From an uncultured Eubacteriales bacterium (lineage in GTDB: Bacteria > Bacillota > Clostridia > Oscillospirales > CAG-272): DNA of 6,176 bases. Location of the stretch: NCBI GenBank assembly GCA_934481515.1, contig CAKSPO010000064.1:1-6176 (forward strand). The letters run 5' to 3'. The position numbers and the translations under genes were made by a program. Shown here in pieces: positions 1 to 5,883 of the stretch. The first letter of the stretch is position 1; each line of letters starts with the position of its first letter. The notes beneath the pieces were generated by a model. It saw only the letters and a program-made list of their open reading frames with translations, searched no databases and was not told the origin of the DNA.

Positions 1-65
1 GCGGATGAGGTGTGAACTGTATCGCGGAATTTTTGCTGTTTTGCAAAACGATAACTTTCCACTCT

Positions 66-116
66 GCATCCGGCTTCCGACGGATGAAAAATCCAATCTG
101 CACATTCCGCTTCCGG
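66..116. repeat. Degenerate copy of the TTCCGG-type intergenic repeat
   Basis: This stretch reads roughly GCATCCGGCTTCCG, then a GAAAAATCC-like segment, then CACATTCCGCTTCCGG. The same order of blocks occurs at 5603-5655 and 5938-5989 after glgD, and the terminal 15 bases (ACATTCCGCTTCCGG) are identical to those at 5641-5655. It is therefore a diverged member of the repeat family that forms the array at the other end of the window. An open frame of 65 codons runs through it (5-202), but it has no convincing ribosome binding site and no recognisable protein, so I treat 1-221 as non-coding apart from this repeat. Confidence 0.55.
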
Positions 117-221
117 AGAACGGAACACGGTATTTTACAGTATATCACAATCAGACAAATATTGCAATGTTTTTTTACATGAAAATCACGAGGACTTCAT
201 AAAATAGACTGATAGACAGAG

Positions 222-246
222 CCGGAAAACCGATTCCGGATTTTTC
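222..246 (+). terminator. Terminator-like hairpin upstream of the lipoprotein gene
   Basis: CCGGAA (222-227) pairs perfectly with TTCCGG (234-239) around a 6-base loop, and is followed by A and five T (241-245), then CTGTTT. This has the form of an intrinsic terminator, although the stem is short. It ends only 25 bases before the ATG at 271, and the ribosome binding site follows at 254-261. There is no room for a promoter between hairpin and gene, so either it closes an upstream transcript and the lipoprotein depends on read-through, or it sits in the lipoprotein leader as an attenuator. Confidence 0.45.
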
Positions 247-270
247 TGTTTCTGAAAGGAGAACCATTTC

Positions 271-804
271 ATGCGGATCCGACATTTTTTGCTTTCTTCT
301 TCCCTTTTCGGGCTGCTCATTGCCGGAATGCTGTTATGCGCCTGCTCTGTCTCCTCACCCGGCTCCGGAATGGATGCATTTTGGAAAAAAGGATTTTCCG
401 CAGAACTTTCCGGCGAGATGTCCGGGGTGCCCTTTACGGCACTCGTGCGCGGAGGAATCCGAGCGGACGGGGAGCCGGAAGGCTCGGTTCGGTATCTGTC
501 CGTCGGAGATGGAAAAAACCGCGGGATTTTGCTTTGCCGGGAGCGGGACGGAACCGTCTCCGTGACGCAGAACGACCACACGGCGCGCATTTCCGGGGAA
601 GAGGCGGAAGGCTTGCTGGCACCGCTGAGATGTCTCCTGCTTTCCCTGGAAACGCCTTCCGCAGTGGAACGGATCCCGGACGGAAACACGGTCTTCTTCT
701 ATCCGGACGGAGGGAGCCTGACCGTTTCCCCGGACGGAACCCCGGTGGCGGCGGGAACGGAAAACGTACGCTTCCGGGTAACGCGGTGGGAGAACGACCA
801 ATAA
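271..804 (+). CDS. Predicted lipoprotein of unknown function
   Basis: I do not recognise the family of this 177-residue protein. The N-terminus has basic residues (MRIRH), a hydrophobic stretch at residues 6-22 and a lipobox LCAC with Cys25 as the probable lipidated residue, so the mature part (about 153 residues) should be anchored outside the cytoplasmic membrane. The rest looks beta-rich: short alternating hydrophobic strands separated by glycine, as in the FSAELSGEMSGVPF segment near 42-55. Three Pro-Asp-Gly turns sit exactly nine residues apart (136, 145, 154). The start is supported by GAAAGGAG at 254-261, nine bases before ATG. It points the same way as the glg genes but is separated from them by 403 bases carrying their own promoters, so a shared function is not implied. 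The membrane-anchored lipoprotein call is fairly sure; the role is unknown. Confidence 0.8.
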   Translation: MRIRHFLLSSSLFGLLIAGMLLCACSVSSPGSGMDAFWKKGFSAELSGEMSGVPFTALVRGGIRADGEPEGSVRYLSVGDGKNRGILLCRERDGTVSVTQNDHTARISGEEAEGLLAPLRCLLLSLETPSAVERIPDGNTVFFYPDGGSLTVSPDGTPVAAGTENVRFRVTRWENDQ

Positions 805-858
805 AAAAGCAAAAAAAGGCTGTCCGCCCGGACATCACAATCCCCTTACACAAAAATT

Positions 859-881
859 TCAGAAACTTCCGATTTTTCTGA
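859..881. repeat. Inverted repeat just upstream of promoter P1
   Basis: TCAGAAA (859-865) and TTTCTGA (875-881) form a perfect 7-base inverted repeat around a 9-base centre, ending 11 bases before the -35 hexamer at 893. The right half belongs to a motif ATTTTTCTGACATT (872-885) that recurs with one change (ATTTTTCTGATATT, 1128-1141) inside promoter P2. It could be an operator for a regulator of both promoters, or simply an AT-rich hairpin. The symmetry is seen; the role is inference. Confidence 0.35.
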
Positions 882-892
882 CATTCTATACA

Positions 893-921
893 TTGACAGC
901 CTATGATTTTTGTGTTAAAAT
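893..921 (+). promoter_or_regulatory. Sigma-A-type promoter P1 (distal glgB promoter)
   Basis: A perfect -35 TTGACA (893-898) is followed by 17 bases and a -10 TAAAAT (916-921), with an extended -10 TG at 913-914. Predicted transcription start is near 928. A transcript from here would carry a leader of about 280 bases before glgB. Confidence 0.7.
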
Positions 922-951
922 GACAATGATATTTCTGTTTGTTGTCTTATG

Positions 952-980
952 TGCACAAGAATCAAACAAAAATATGTGCA
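952..980 (+). other. Leader hairpin 1 in P1 transcript
   Basis: TGCACA (952-957) pairs with TGTGCA (975-980) around a 17-base A-rich loop. It would form near the 5' end of an RNA starting at P1. I do not recognise it as a known riboswitch or leader element. Confidence 0.3.
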
Positions 981-1000
981 GAAAGCCAAGTCAAAAACAG

Positions 1001-1036
1001 GCGGATTCTGTTTTCCGGAACCCGCAAAGCCGGAAA
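1001..1036 (+). other. Mutually exclusive hairpins in the glgB leader
   Basis: Two stems compete for the same bases. One pairs 1001-1008 (GCGGATTC) with 1018-1025 (GAACCCGC), eight pairs with one mismatch. The other pairs 1012-1018 (TTTCCGG) with 1030-1036 (CCGGAAA), seven perfect pairs. Base 1018 and the interleaved arms mean both cannot form cleanly at once. A Shine-Dalgarno-like GGAAAGGAG (1032-1040) overlaps the second stem, but no start codon lies at a normal distance from it. This could be a switching leader or chance pairing. Confidence 0.3.
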
Positions 1037-1123
1037 GGAGCCGTCAAACGCTTCCAAAGGATGTCAAAAACGGTCTGTGCGATTGTATTTTTGTAGAAAA
1101 CAACAAAAAACAGGAAAAAACTC

Positions 1124-1151
1124 TTGTATTTTTCTGATATTATGTTATACT
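1124..1151 (+). promoter_or_regulatory. Extended -10 promoter P2 (proximal glgB promoter)
   Basis: The -10 is TATACT (1146-1151) with an extended TG at 1143-1144, and TTGTAT (1124-1129) lies 16 bases upstream as -35. Predicted start is near 1158, giving a leader of about 50 bases. Because the RNA would begin after the upstream in-frame ATG at 1124, this promoter also supports translation of glgB from 1208. Confidence 0.7.
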
Positions 1152-1189
1152 ATAAGGGAAGACGGAGAATCCGGAAAAATCAAAGGACG

Positions 1190-1197
1190 AAGGGGGG
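1190..1197 (+). promoter_or_regulatory. G-run ribosome binding site of glgB
   Basis: AAGGGGGG ends ten bases before the ATG at 1208. It decides the start in favour of 1208 over the in-frame ATG at 1124, which lies within the promoter. It is a pure G run rather than AGGAGG, as in glgC and glgD. Confidence 0.6.
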
Positions 1198-1207
1198 CTG
1201 TTGCGAC

Positions 1208-3202
1208 ATGACGGAAGCCGAAGAAAAAGAATGCCGGGGAAACGGAGCCGCACAGACGGATCTCGCACCCTACCTCTTCCACCAGGGAACCAATTATCGC
1301 GCCTACCGGTATCTCGGTGCACACCGGATCGGAGAGGAGTGGGTGTTCCGTGTCTGGGCGCCGAATGCGGACTTTGTTTCCGTTGTGGGAGATTTCAACG
1401 GGTGGAACCCCGAATCGCTCCCGATGCGGAAGGCAACCGCGGGAGGCGTCTGGGAGGCGAGATGCCCGGCATCGGCGGCAGAGGACGGGCAGAACTATAA
1501 ATTTTACCTGCGCAACGGCGAGAAGACCCTGTACAAAGCGGACCCCTACGGATTCCGGATGCAGTGCCCGCCGGAAACTGCATCGGTGCTCTGTGCAGAG
1601 GAGCCTTACCGGTGGGGAGACGACGGCTGGCTGAAGTACCGCCGGGGGCGCTTCGACCGGGAGCACGCGGCGGCACAGCCGCTGAACATTTACGAGGTGC
1701 ATCCGGGATCATGGAAACGGCACGGAGACGGGAGCTTTTACGGCTACCGGGAGCTTGCCGAGGAGCTTTCCGTCTACGTCAAGCAGATGGGATATACCCA
1801 TGTGGAGCTGATGCCGGTCAGCGAATACCCGTTTGACGGCTCGTGGGGCTACCAGGTCTGCGGTTATTACGCCCCCACGGCGCGATACGGAACGCCCGCG
1901 GAGCTGAAGGAGTTTGTGGATCGGATGCACCGCGCCGGAATCGGCGTGATTCTGGACTGGGTGCCGGCGCATTTTCCGAAGGACGCGCACGGGTTGTATG
2001 AGTTTGACGGTCAGCCGCTGTACGAATATCAGGGCAGAGACCGGATGGAGTGCGAGGGTTGGGGCACGCGCCGCTTTGACGTCGGCAGGGAAGAGGTGCA
2101 GAGCTTTCTGATCTCCAACGCCGCCTATTGGGCGGAAGAGTTCCATGTGGACGGGCTCCGGGTGGATGCGGTGGCATCCATGCTGTATCTCGATTACGAC
2201 AAAAAGCCGGGCGAGTGGATTCCGAACATTTACGGCGGGAACAAGTCTCTCGAAGCGATCGCGTTCTTCCGGAAGCTCAACGGGATGATGGCATCGGATT
2301 TTCCGGAGGTCATGACCATCGCGGAGGAGTCCACGGCGTGGGCGGACGTGACCGATTTTGCCCGGAACGGGCTTGGCTTTACCTTCAAGTGGAACATGGG
2401 CTGGATGAACGACGCCCTTTCCTATGCGGCGGAGGATCCGCTCTGGCGTTGCGACCACCACAACAAGCTGACCTTTTCCATCACCTACGCCTTCAGTGAA
2501 CGGTACATTCTTCCCGTTTCGCATGACGAGGTGGTGCACGGAAAGAAGTCCTTGCTGGATCGCTTCCCCGGCGAGTACAAACAGAAGTTTGCCGGCGTGC
2601 GGACGTTTATGACCTACATGATGACCCACCCCGGAAAGAAGCTTCTGTTCATGGGGAGCGAGATCGGAATGTTCCGGGAATGGGATTTTGAGGATCAGGT
2701 GGAATGGTTCCTGACCGATTATGAAATGCACGGGAAGCTCCAGCTGTTCAACGCGGAGCTGAACCGGTTTTATCTGGAACACCCGGCGCTCTGGGAAACG
2801 GACGGAGACTGGGAAAAGTTCCGCTGGATCGACGCGGACAACCGGGAGCAGAGCATTTTCTCCTACCGCCGGGCGGACAAGGAGGGAAGGGAGCTGGTAA
2901 TCCTTCTGAACTTTCTCCCCGTCCGCCGGGAAAACTTCCTTCTGGCGGTTCCGGACGCGGGAATCTATGAGGAGATTCTCAACACCGACGACGAACGATA
3001 CGGGGGAGAGGGAATCTGCAATCCCGGAAAGCGGAAAACCGTTCCCTGCATGCTGCGGGGGTACGGGAACGCGGTGGAGGTGACCGTTCCTCCGCTCGGC
3101 GCACTCATCCTGCGTTGCACGCGCAAATATCCGAAGCGGAAAAAGCCCGAGAAAACGGGCGGACGCAAGCCGGAAGAGAAGAAGCAGAAAGAAAAACAAT
3201 AA
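1208..3202 (+). CDS. glgB: 1,4-alpha-glucan branching enzyme GlgB (GH13)
   Basis: This 664-residue cytoplasmic enzyme (EC 2.4.1.18) cuts alpha-1,4 glucan chains and re-attaches the segment by an alpha-1,6 bond, making the branches of glycogen. After a short N-terminus comes a CBM48 domain (about 40-115, with FRVWAPNADFVSVVGDFNGW at 47-66), then the GH13 barrel. The four GH13 regions are visible: DWVPAHF (250-256), GLRVDAV with nucleophile Asp320, TIAEEST with acid/base Glu373, and PVSHDEVVHGKKS with Asp440. A beta-rich C-terminal domain follows (about 545-638). It lacks the extra N-terminal domain of the 728-residue E. coli enzyme, as is usual in Firmicutes. Oddly, residues 639-664 form a tail in which 13 of 26 residues are Lys or Arg. 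It is first in the glgBCD cluster, 46 bases before glgC, and is likely driven by P1 and P2. Identification is secure. Confidence 0.97.
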   Translation: MTEAEEKECRGNGAAQTDLAPYLFHQGTNYRAYRYLGAHRIGEEWVFRVWAPNADFVSVVGDFNGWNPESLPMRKATAGGVWEARCPASAAEDGQNYKFYLRNGEKTLYKADPYGFRMQCPPETASVLCAEEPYRWGDDGWLKYRRGRFDREHAAAQPLNIYEVHPGSWKRHGDGSFYGYRELAEELSVYVKQMGYTHVELMPVSEYPFDGSWGYQVCGYYAPTARYGTPAELKEFVDRMHRAGIGVILDWVPAHFPKDAHGLYEFDGQPLYEYQGRDRMECEGWGTRRFDVGREEVQSFLISNAAYWAEEFHVDGLRVDAVASMLYLDYDKKPGEWIPNIYGGNKSLEAIAFFRKLNGMMASDFPEVMTIAEESTAWADVTDFARNGLGFTFKWNMGWMNDALSYAAEDPLWRCDHHNKLTFSITYAFSERYILPVSHDEVVHGKKSLLDRFPGEYKQKFAGVRTFMTYMMTHPGKKLLFMGSEIGMFREWDFEDQVEWFLTDYEMHGKLQLFNAELNRFYLEHPALWETDGDWEKFRWIDADNREQSIFSYRRADKEGRELVILLNFLPVRRENFLLAVPDAGIYEEILNTDDERYGGEGICNPGKRKTVPCMLRGYGNAVEVTVPPLGALILRCTRKYPKRKKPEKTGGRKPEEKKQKEKQ

Positions 3203-3228
3203 AGAGATAAATTTACGGATCACGTGAC

Positions 3229-3236
3229 AAAGGGGG
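3229..3236 (+). promoter_or_regulatory. G-run ribosome binding site of glgC
   Basis: AAAGGGGG lies 12 bases before the ATG at 3249, in the 46-base gap after glgB. A purine-rich GAGAAAG follows closer to the start and may assist. The gap shows no terminator or promoter, supporting cotranscription with glgB. Confidence 0.5.
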
Positions 3237-3248
3237 TAAAGAGAAAGC

Positions 3249-4433
3249 ATGTTCAGAAAAAAAGAATGCGTTGCCATGCTGCTGGCGGGCGGTCAGGGAA
3301 GCCGCCTTTACGCGTTGACGCATAAGACCGCAAAGCCTTCCGTTTCCTTCGGGGGCAAATACCGCATCATTGACTTCCCGCTTTCCAACTGCACCAACTC
3401 CGGCGTGGATACGGTCGGGGTTCTGACGCAGTACCGTCCGCTGCTTCTGAGCGAATATATCGGCAACGGACTGCCGTGGGATCTGGACAGAACCTACGGA
3501 GGCGTTCAGATTCTGGCGCCGTATCAGGGGCAGAAGGGCGCCGACTGGTACAAGGGAACCGCCAACGCCATCTGGCAGAACATGGAGTTCATCAACCGGT
3601 ACGACGCAAAGTATGTCCTGATTCTTTCCGGCGACCATATCTACCGGATGGATTATGCAAAGATGCTCGCCTACCATAAGGAGACCGGCGCGGACTGCAC
3701 CATTGCGGTCATCGACGTTCCGCTGGAGGAGGCAAGCCGGTTCGGCATCATGAGCACACGCGAGGACGGAACCATTTATAAATTCACCGAGAAGCCGAAG
3801 CAGCCGGACAGCACCAAGGCTTCCATGGGCATCTACATTTTCACCAAGGAAAAGCTGCAAAGCTATCTGGAAGCGGACAGCCGCGACCCGGCATCCTCCA
3901 ACGATTTCGGAAAAAACATCATTCCCGCAATGCTCGCGGCGGGAGAGAAAATGATGGCATATTCCTTTGAAGGATACTGGAAGGATGTCGGAACCATCCG
4001 TTCCCTCTGGGAAGCGAACATGGATCTGCTCGGCGACGAGCCGGTGCTCTCGCTCTCGGACGAAAGCTGGCGGATCTACAGCCGGCAGGAGGCGCAGGCA
4101 CCGCAGTTTATCAGCGCGGATGCAACGGTAGAGAATTCCTCCGTGACGGCAGGCTGTGAAATTTACGGGACCGTGCGCAACAGCGTGCTGGGGGCAGGCG
4201 TCTATATTGGACGCGGCGCCGTGGTGGAGGACAGCGTGGTCATGAACGGCGTCCGCATCGGAGAGGGCGCAACGGTGCAGTACGCAATTCTGGACGAAAA
4301 CGTTTCGGTCGGAAAGAGGTGCGTCATCGGAGCGTCGAAGGAAAGTGCCAAGGACATCGCAGTTCTTGGCGGCGGCATCACCATCGCGGACGGAGCGACG
4401 GTGGATGACGGCGCCATGATTTCGGAACAGTAA
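3249..4433 (+). CDS. glgC: Glucose-1-phosphate adenylyltransferase GlgC (catalytic)
   Basis: This 394-residue enzyme (EC 2.7.7.27, ADP-glucose pyrophosphorylase) makes ADP-glucose from ATP and glucose-1-phosphate, the committed step of bacterial glycogen synthesis. The N-terminal nucleotidyltransferase domain has the phosphate-binding loop LLAGGQGSRL (11-20), AKPSVSFGGKYRIIDFPLSN (28-47), WYKGTANA (100-107), SGDHIYRMDY with Asp129 matching catalytic Asp142 of E. coli, and FTEKP with Lys182 matching the sugar-phosphate-binding Lys195. Lys26 aligns with Lys39 of E. coli, part of the fructose-1,6-bisphosphate site there, but Firmicutes enzymes often respond little to that activator. The C-terminal part (about 285-390) shows hexapeptide repeats of a left-handed beta helix. 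Length is normal. Its stop lies 12 bases before glgD, so the two subunits should be cotranslated. Identification is secure; effectors cannot be read from sequence. Confidence 0.97.
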   Translation: MFRKKECVAMLLAGGQGSRLYALTHKTAKPSVSFGGKYRIIDFPLSNCTNSGVDTVGVLTQYRPLLLSEYIGNGLPWDLDRTYGGVQILAPYQGQKGADWYKGTANAIWQNMEFINRYDAKYVLILSGDHIYRMDYAKMLAYHKETGADCTIAVIDVPLEEASRFGIMSTREDGTIYKFTEKPKQPDSTKASMGIYIFTKEKLQSYLEADSRDPASSNDFGKNIIPAMLAAGEKMMAYSFEGYWKDVGTIRSLWEANMDLLGDEPVLSLSDESWRIYSRQEAQAPQFISADATVENSSVTAGCEIYGTVRNSVLGAGVYIGRGAVVEDSVVMNGVRIGEGATVQYAILDENVSVGKRCVIGASKESAKDIAVLGGGITIADGATVDDGAMISEQ

Positions 4434-4441
4434 GGGGGGAG
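4433..4441 (+). promoter_or_regulatory. G-run ribosome binding site of glgD touching the glgC stop
   Basis: AGGGGGGAG begins on the last base of the glgC stop codon (TAA, 4431-4433) and ends four bases before the ATG at 4446. The packing favours coupled translation of glgC and glgD, which fits two subunits of one enzyme. Confidence 0.6.
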
Positions 4442-4445
4442 CAGA

Positions 4446-5579
4446 ATGACAGCAGCAGGATTGATTTTTTCCAACATTCACGATCAGGTCATCCCGGAGA
4501 TGACGCGACGCCGCACGATGGCAAGCATTCCGTTCGGCTGCCGCTACCGGCTGATTGACTTTTCCCTTTCCAATATGGTCAATTCCAATATCACAAACGT
4601 CGGCGTGATTACACATTATAACTACCAGTCCCTCCTCGATCACATCGGGAACGGCAAGGACTGGGATCTGGCGCGGCGTTCGGGGGGCATCAAGGTGCTT
4701 CCGCCGTATGTGGCGGCATATGAGAACAGCGCGGCGGGAAAACTGTACGAAACACGCCTGGAGGCGCTGATGGGGTCGGTGAACTTCATCGACCGTTGCG
4801 GCGCGGACTATCTGGTTCTGAGCGACTGCGACACCATTCTGAACATTGACCTTTCCAAGGTCATCGAGGAGCATGTCCGCACGGAGGCGTATCTTACCAT
4901 CGTCACCAAGGAGGTCAGCATCCACGACGAAATGTTCGACAAGGATGCCGAGATAATTGTTTCGGACGAGACCGGGCGCGTAACCGATCTTTCTCTCGGA
5001 AAGCCGAAGAGGGGAAGCGCGCAGATCAACACCAACATCATGGTTCTCCGCCGGTCGGATCTTCAGGCGATCATCGCCGACGCGATTTCGCACGACTACC
5101 GGAACTTTTCCACCGATGTCATCCGCCGGCAGATGAAAAAGCACCTCATCCGGACGTATCTGTTTGACGGCTTCTGCGCCCGCGTGTCCTCCATGGAGAA
5201 CTATTTCAGTACCTCCATGCGCCTTTTGGAGGAGGATGTCCGGCATGACCTGTTCCGCAACGAGGAGCGGAGAATCTACACCAAACTCCGCAACAGCGCA
5301 CCGACCAAATATTGTAGCGAGGCAAACGTGCACAATTCGCTGATTGCAGACGGGTGTGTGATCGAAGGAACGGTGGAAAACTCCATCATTTTCCGCGGCG
5401 TGCACATCGGAAAGGGAAGCGTGGTGCGCAATTGTATTTTGTTGCAGGATACTTACACAGGCTCCGGCGTTCACCTCAATTGCGTGGTCACGGACAAAAA
5501 CGTGGTCATCCGGGACGGGAGAACGCTTTCCGGATGCGAAACCATGCCGTTCTTTATCGGCAAAGGAACCACGGTCTGA
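4446..5579 (+). CDS. glgD: GlgD, non-catalytic GlgC paralogue (ADP-glucose pyrophosphorylase subunit)
   Basis: This 377-residue protein aligns along its length with GlgC: RYRLIDFSLSNMVNSNITNVGVITHY (33-58) and DHIGNGKDWDL (65-75) match GlgC 38-63 and 69-79. The catalytic N-terminus is lost: GGQGSRL is replaced by a SNIHDQ-type segment (9-14), KGTANAI by AGKLYETRLEAL (97-108), and EKP by GKP (185-187). An aspartate comparable to catalytic Asp129 remains in SDCDTILNID (126-135). A C-terminal hexapeptide beta helix is visible from about 293. In the known Geobacillus stearothermophilus pair GlgD is inactive alone and raises GlgC activity, so a regulatory or structural subunit role is expected here. 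It follows glgC by 12 bases. No clear terminator follows it. Family is secure; lack of activity is inferred from the missing motifs. Confidence 0.95.
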   Translation: MTAAGLIFSNIHDQVIPEMTRRRTMASIPFGCRYRLIDFSLSNMVNSNITNVGVITHYNYQSLLDHIGNGKDWDLARRSGGIKVLPPYVAAYENSAAGKLYETRLEALMGSVNFIDRCGADYLVLSDCDTILNIDLSKVIEEHVRTEAYLTIVTKEVSIHDEMFDKDAEIIVSDETGRVTDLSLGKPKRGSAQINTNIMVLRRSDLQAIIADAISHDYRNFSTDVIRRQMKKHLIRTYLFDGFCARVSSMENYFSTSMRLLEEDVRHDLFRNEERRIYTKLRNSAPTKYCSEANVHNSLIADGCVIEGTVENSIIFRGVHIGKGSVVRNCILLQDTYTGSGVHLNCVVTDKNVVIRDGRTLSGCETMPFFIGKGTTV

Positions 5580-5695
5580 ATCGGCTCGCATGCTTTTTCC
5601 TTGCATTCCCGACTTCCGATGCGGAACTGCCCCCATCTACACATTCCGCTTCCGGCTTCTGCTGAACAAAAAAGCCCCTCTATGTTCGTAGGAAA

Positions 5696-5727
5696 CGGGC
5701 GTTGCCCGCGCGGGGTCAACCCGCCCG
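5696..5727. repeat. GC-rich double hairpin, array unit 1
   Basis: CGGGC (5696-5700) pairs with GCCCG (5704-5708) over a GTT loop, and GCGGG (5710-5714) with CCCGC (5720-5724) over GTCAA. The outer CGGGC can also pair with GCCCG at 5723-5727. No T-tract follows, so it is not an ordinary terminator, but it could stabilise the 3' end of the glg mRNA. Confidence 0.6.
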
Positions 5728-5752
5728 CTTCTAAGGAATCCGGACAATCATT

Positions 5753-5842
5753 CCGGCGGGATTCTCGACGTTGGCTTTTGTTTCCCTCTGTGATACGGAA
5801 TCCGAACCACCGGAACGGCAATCCTTGATGCCCTTTTCCAAC
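5753..5842. repeat. 90-base perfect direct repeat, copy 1
   Basis: Every base from 5753 to 5842 matches 6087-6176 at an offset of 334. The next base to the left (5752) differs. The match runs to the window edge, so the identical block may be longer. It encodes no recognisable protein. Confidence 0.9.
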
Positions 5843-5864
5843 ATTCCACGAAACCCACACAAAC

Positions 5865-5883
5865 GGGCGGGTCAACCCCGCCC
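5865..5883. repeat. Perfect GGGCGGG/CCCGCCC palindrome
   Basis: GGGCGGG (5865-5871) pairs perfectly with CCCGCCC (5877-5883) around TCAAC, flanked by CAAAC on the left and CTACGG on the right. Read on the minus strand it starts GTAGGGGCGGGG, a form I associate with dispersed intergenic palindromes of Clostridia; this likeness is from memory. Confidence 0.65.

Larger units (their letters stand above)
805..1207. other. AT-rich intergenic region upstream of glgB
   Basis: No convincing gene is present here. Three overlapping open frames of 62-90 codons exist but lack ribosome binding sites and recognisable products. The region is clearly richer in A and T than the genes around it. It holds two promoter-like sequences (893-921, 1124-1151), an inverted repeat just upstream of the first (859-881), and leader hairpins at 952-980 and 1001-1036. 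A small palindrome TGTCC-GCCC-GGACA at 821-834 has its A-tract on the 5' side, so it would look like a terminator only for the minus strand. No clear + strand terminator for the lipoprotein gene is seen. Confidence 0.7.

Noticed and set aside
5..202. 65-codon frame at the window start
   Set aside because: It has no ribosome binding site within the few visible upstream bases, runs through a repeat copy and gives no recognisable protein.
174..205. Promoter for the lipoprotein gene (TTTACA and TAAAAT)
   Set aside because: The spacer is 20 bases, too long for a sound call, and no extended -10 is present.
821..834. TGTCC-GCCC-GGACA as terminator of the lipoprotein gene
   Set aside because: The stem is not followed by a T-tract on the + strand. 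The A-tract before it would suit only a minus-strand transcript, and no minus-strand gene is seen.
1015..1055. c-di-GMP-type riboswitch suggested by CGCAAAGCC
   Set aside because: The short match lacks the other conserved GEMM segments and the expected three-way junction.
1043..1056. Catabolite-repression (cre-like) site GTCAAACGCTTCCA
   Set aside because: Only the core and right half fit; four positions differ from the consensus, and it lies between the two promoters rather than at one.
1124..1207. Upstream in-frame start giving a 692-residue GlgB
   Set aside because: The added 28 residues overlap the P2 promoter -10 and leader, have no ribosome binding site, and are not GlgB-like. The ATG at 1208 has a good G-run site.
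1709..3277. 522-codon open frame on the minus strand opposite glgB
   Set aside because: Shadow of the glgB coding frame with no recognisable protein and no independent signals.
3213..5636. 807-codon open frame on the minus strand across glgC and glgD
   Set aside because: It lies antisense to two secure genes. Its apparent internal similarity comes from the homology of GlgC and GlgD read backwards, and GC-rich codon use keeps stops rare. No domain is recognisable.
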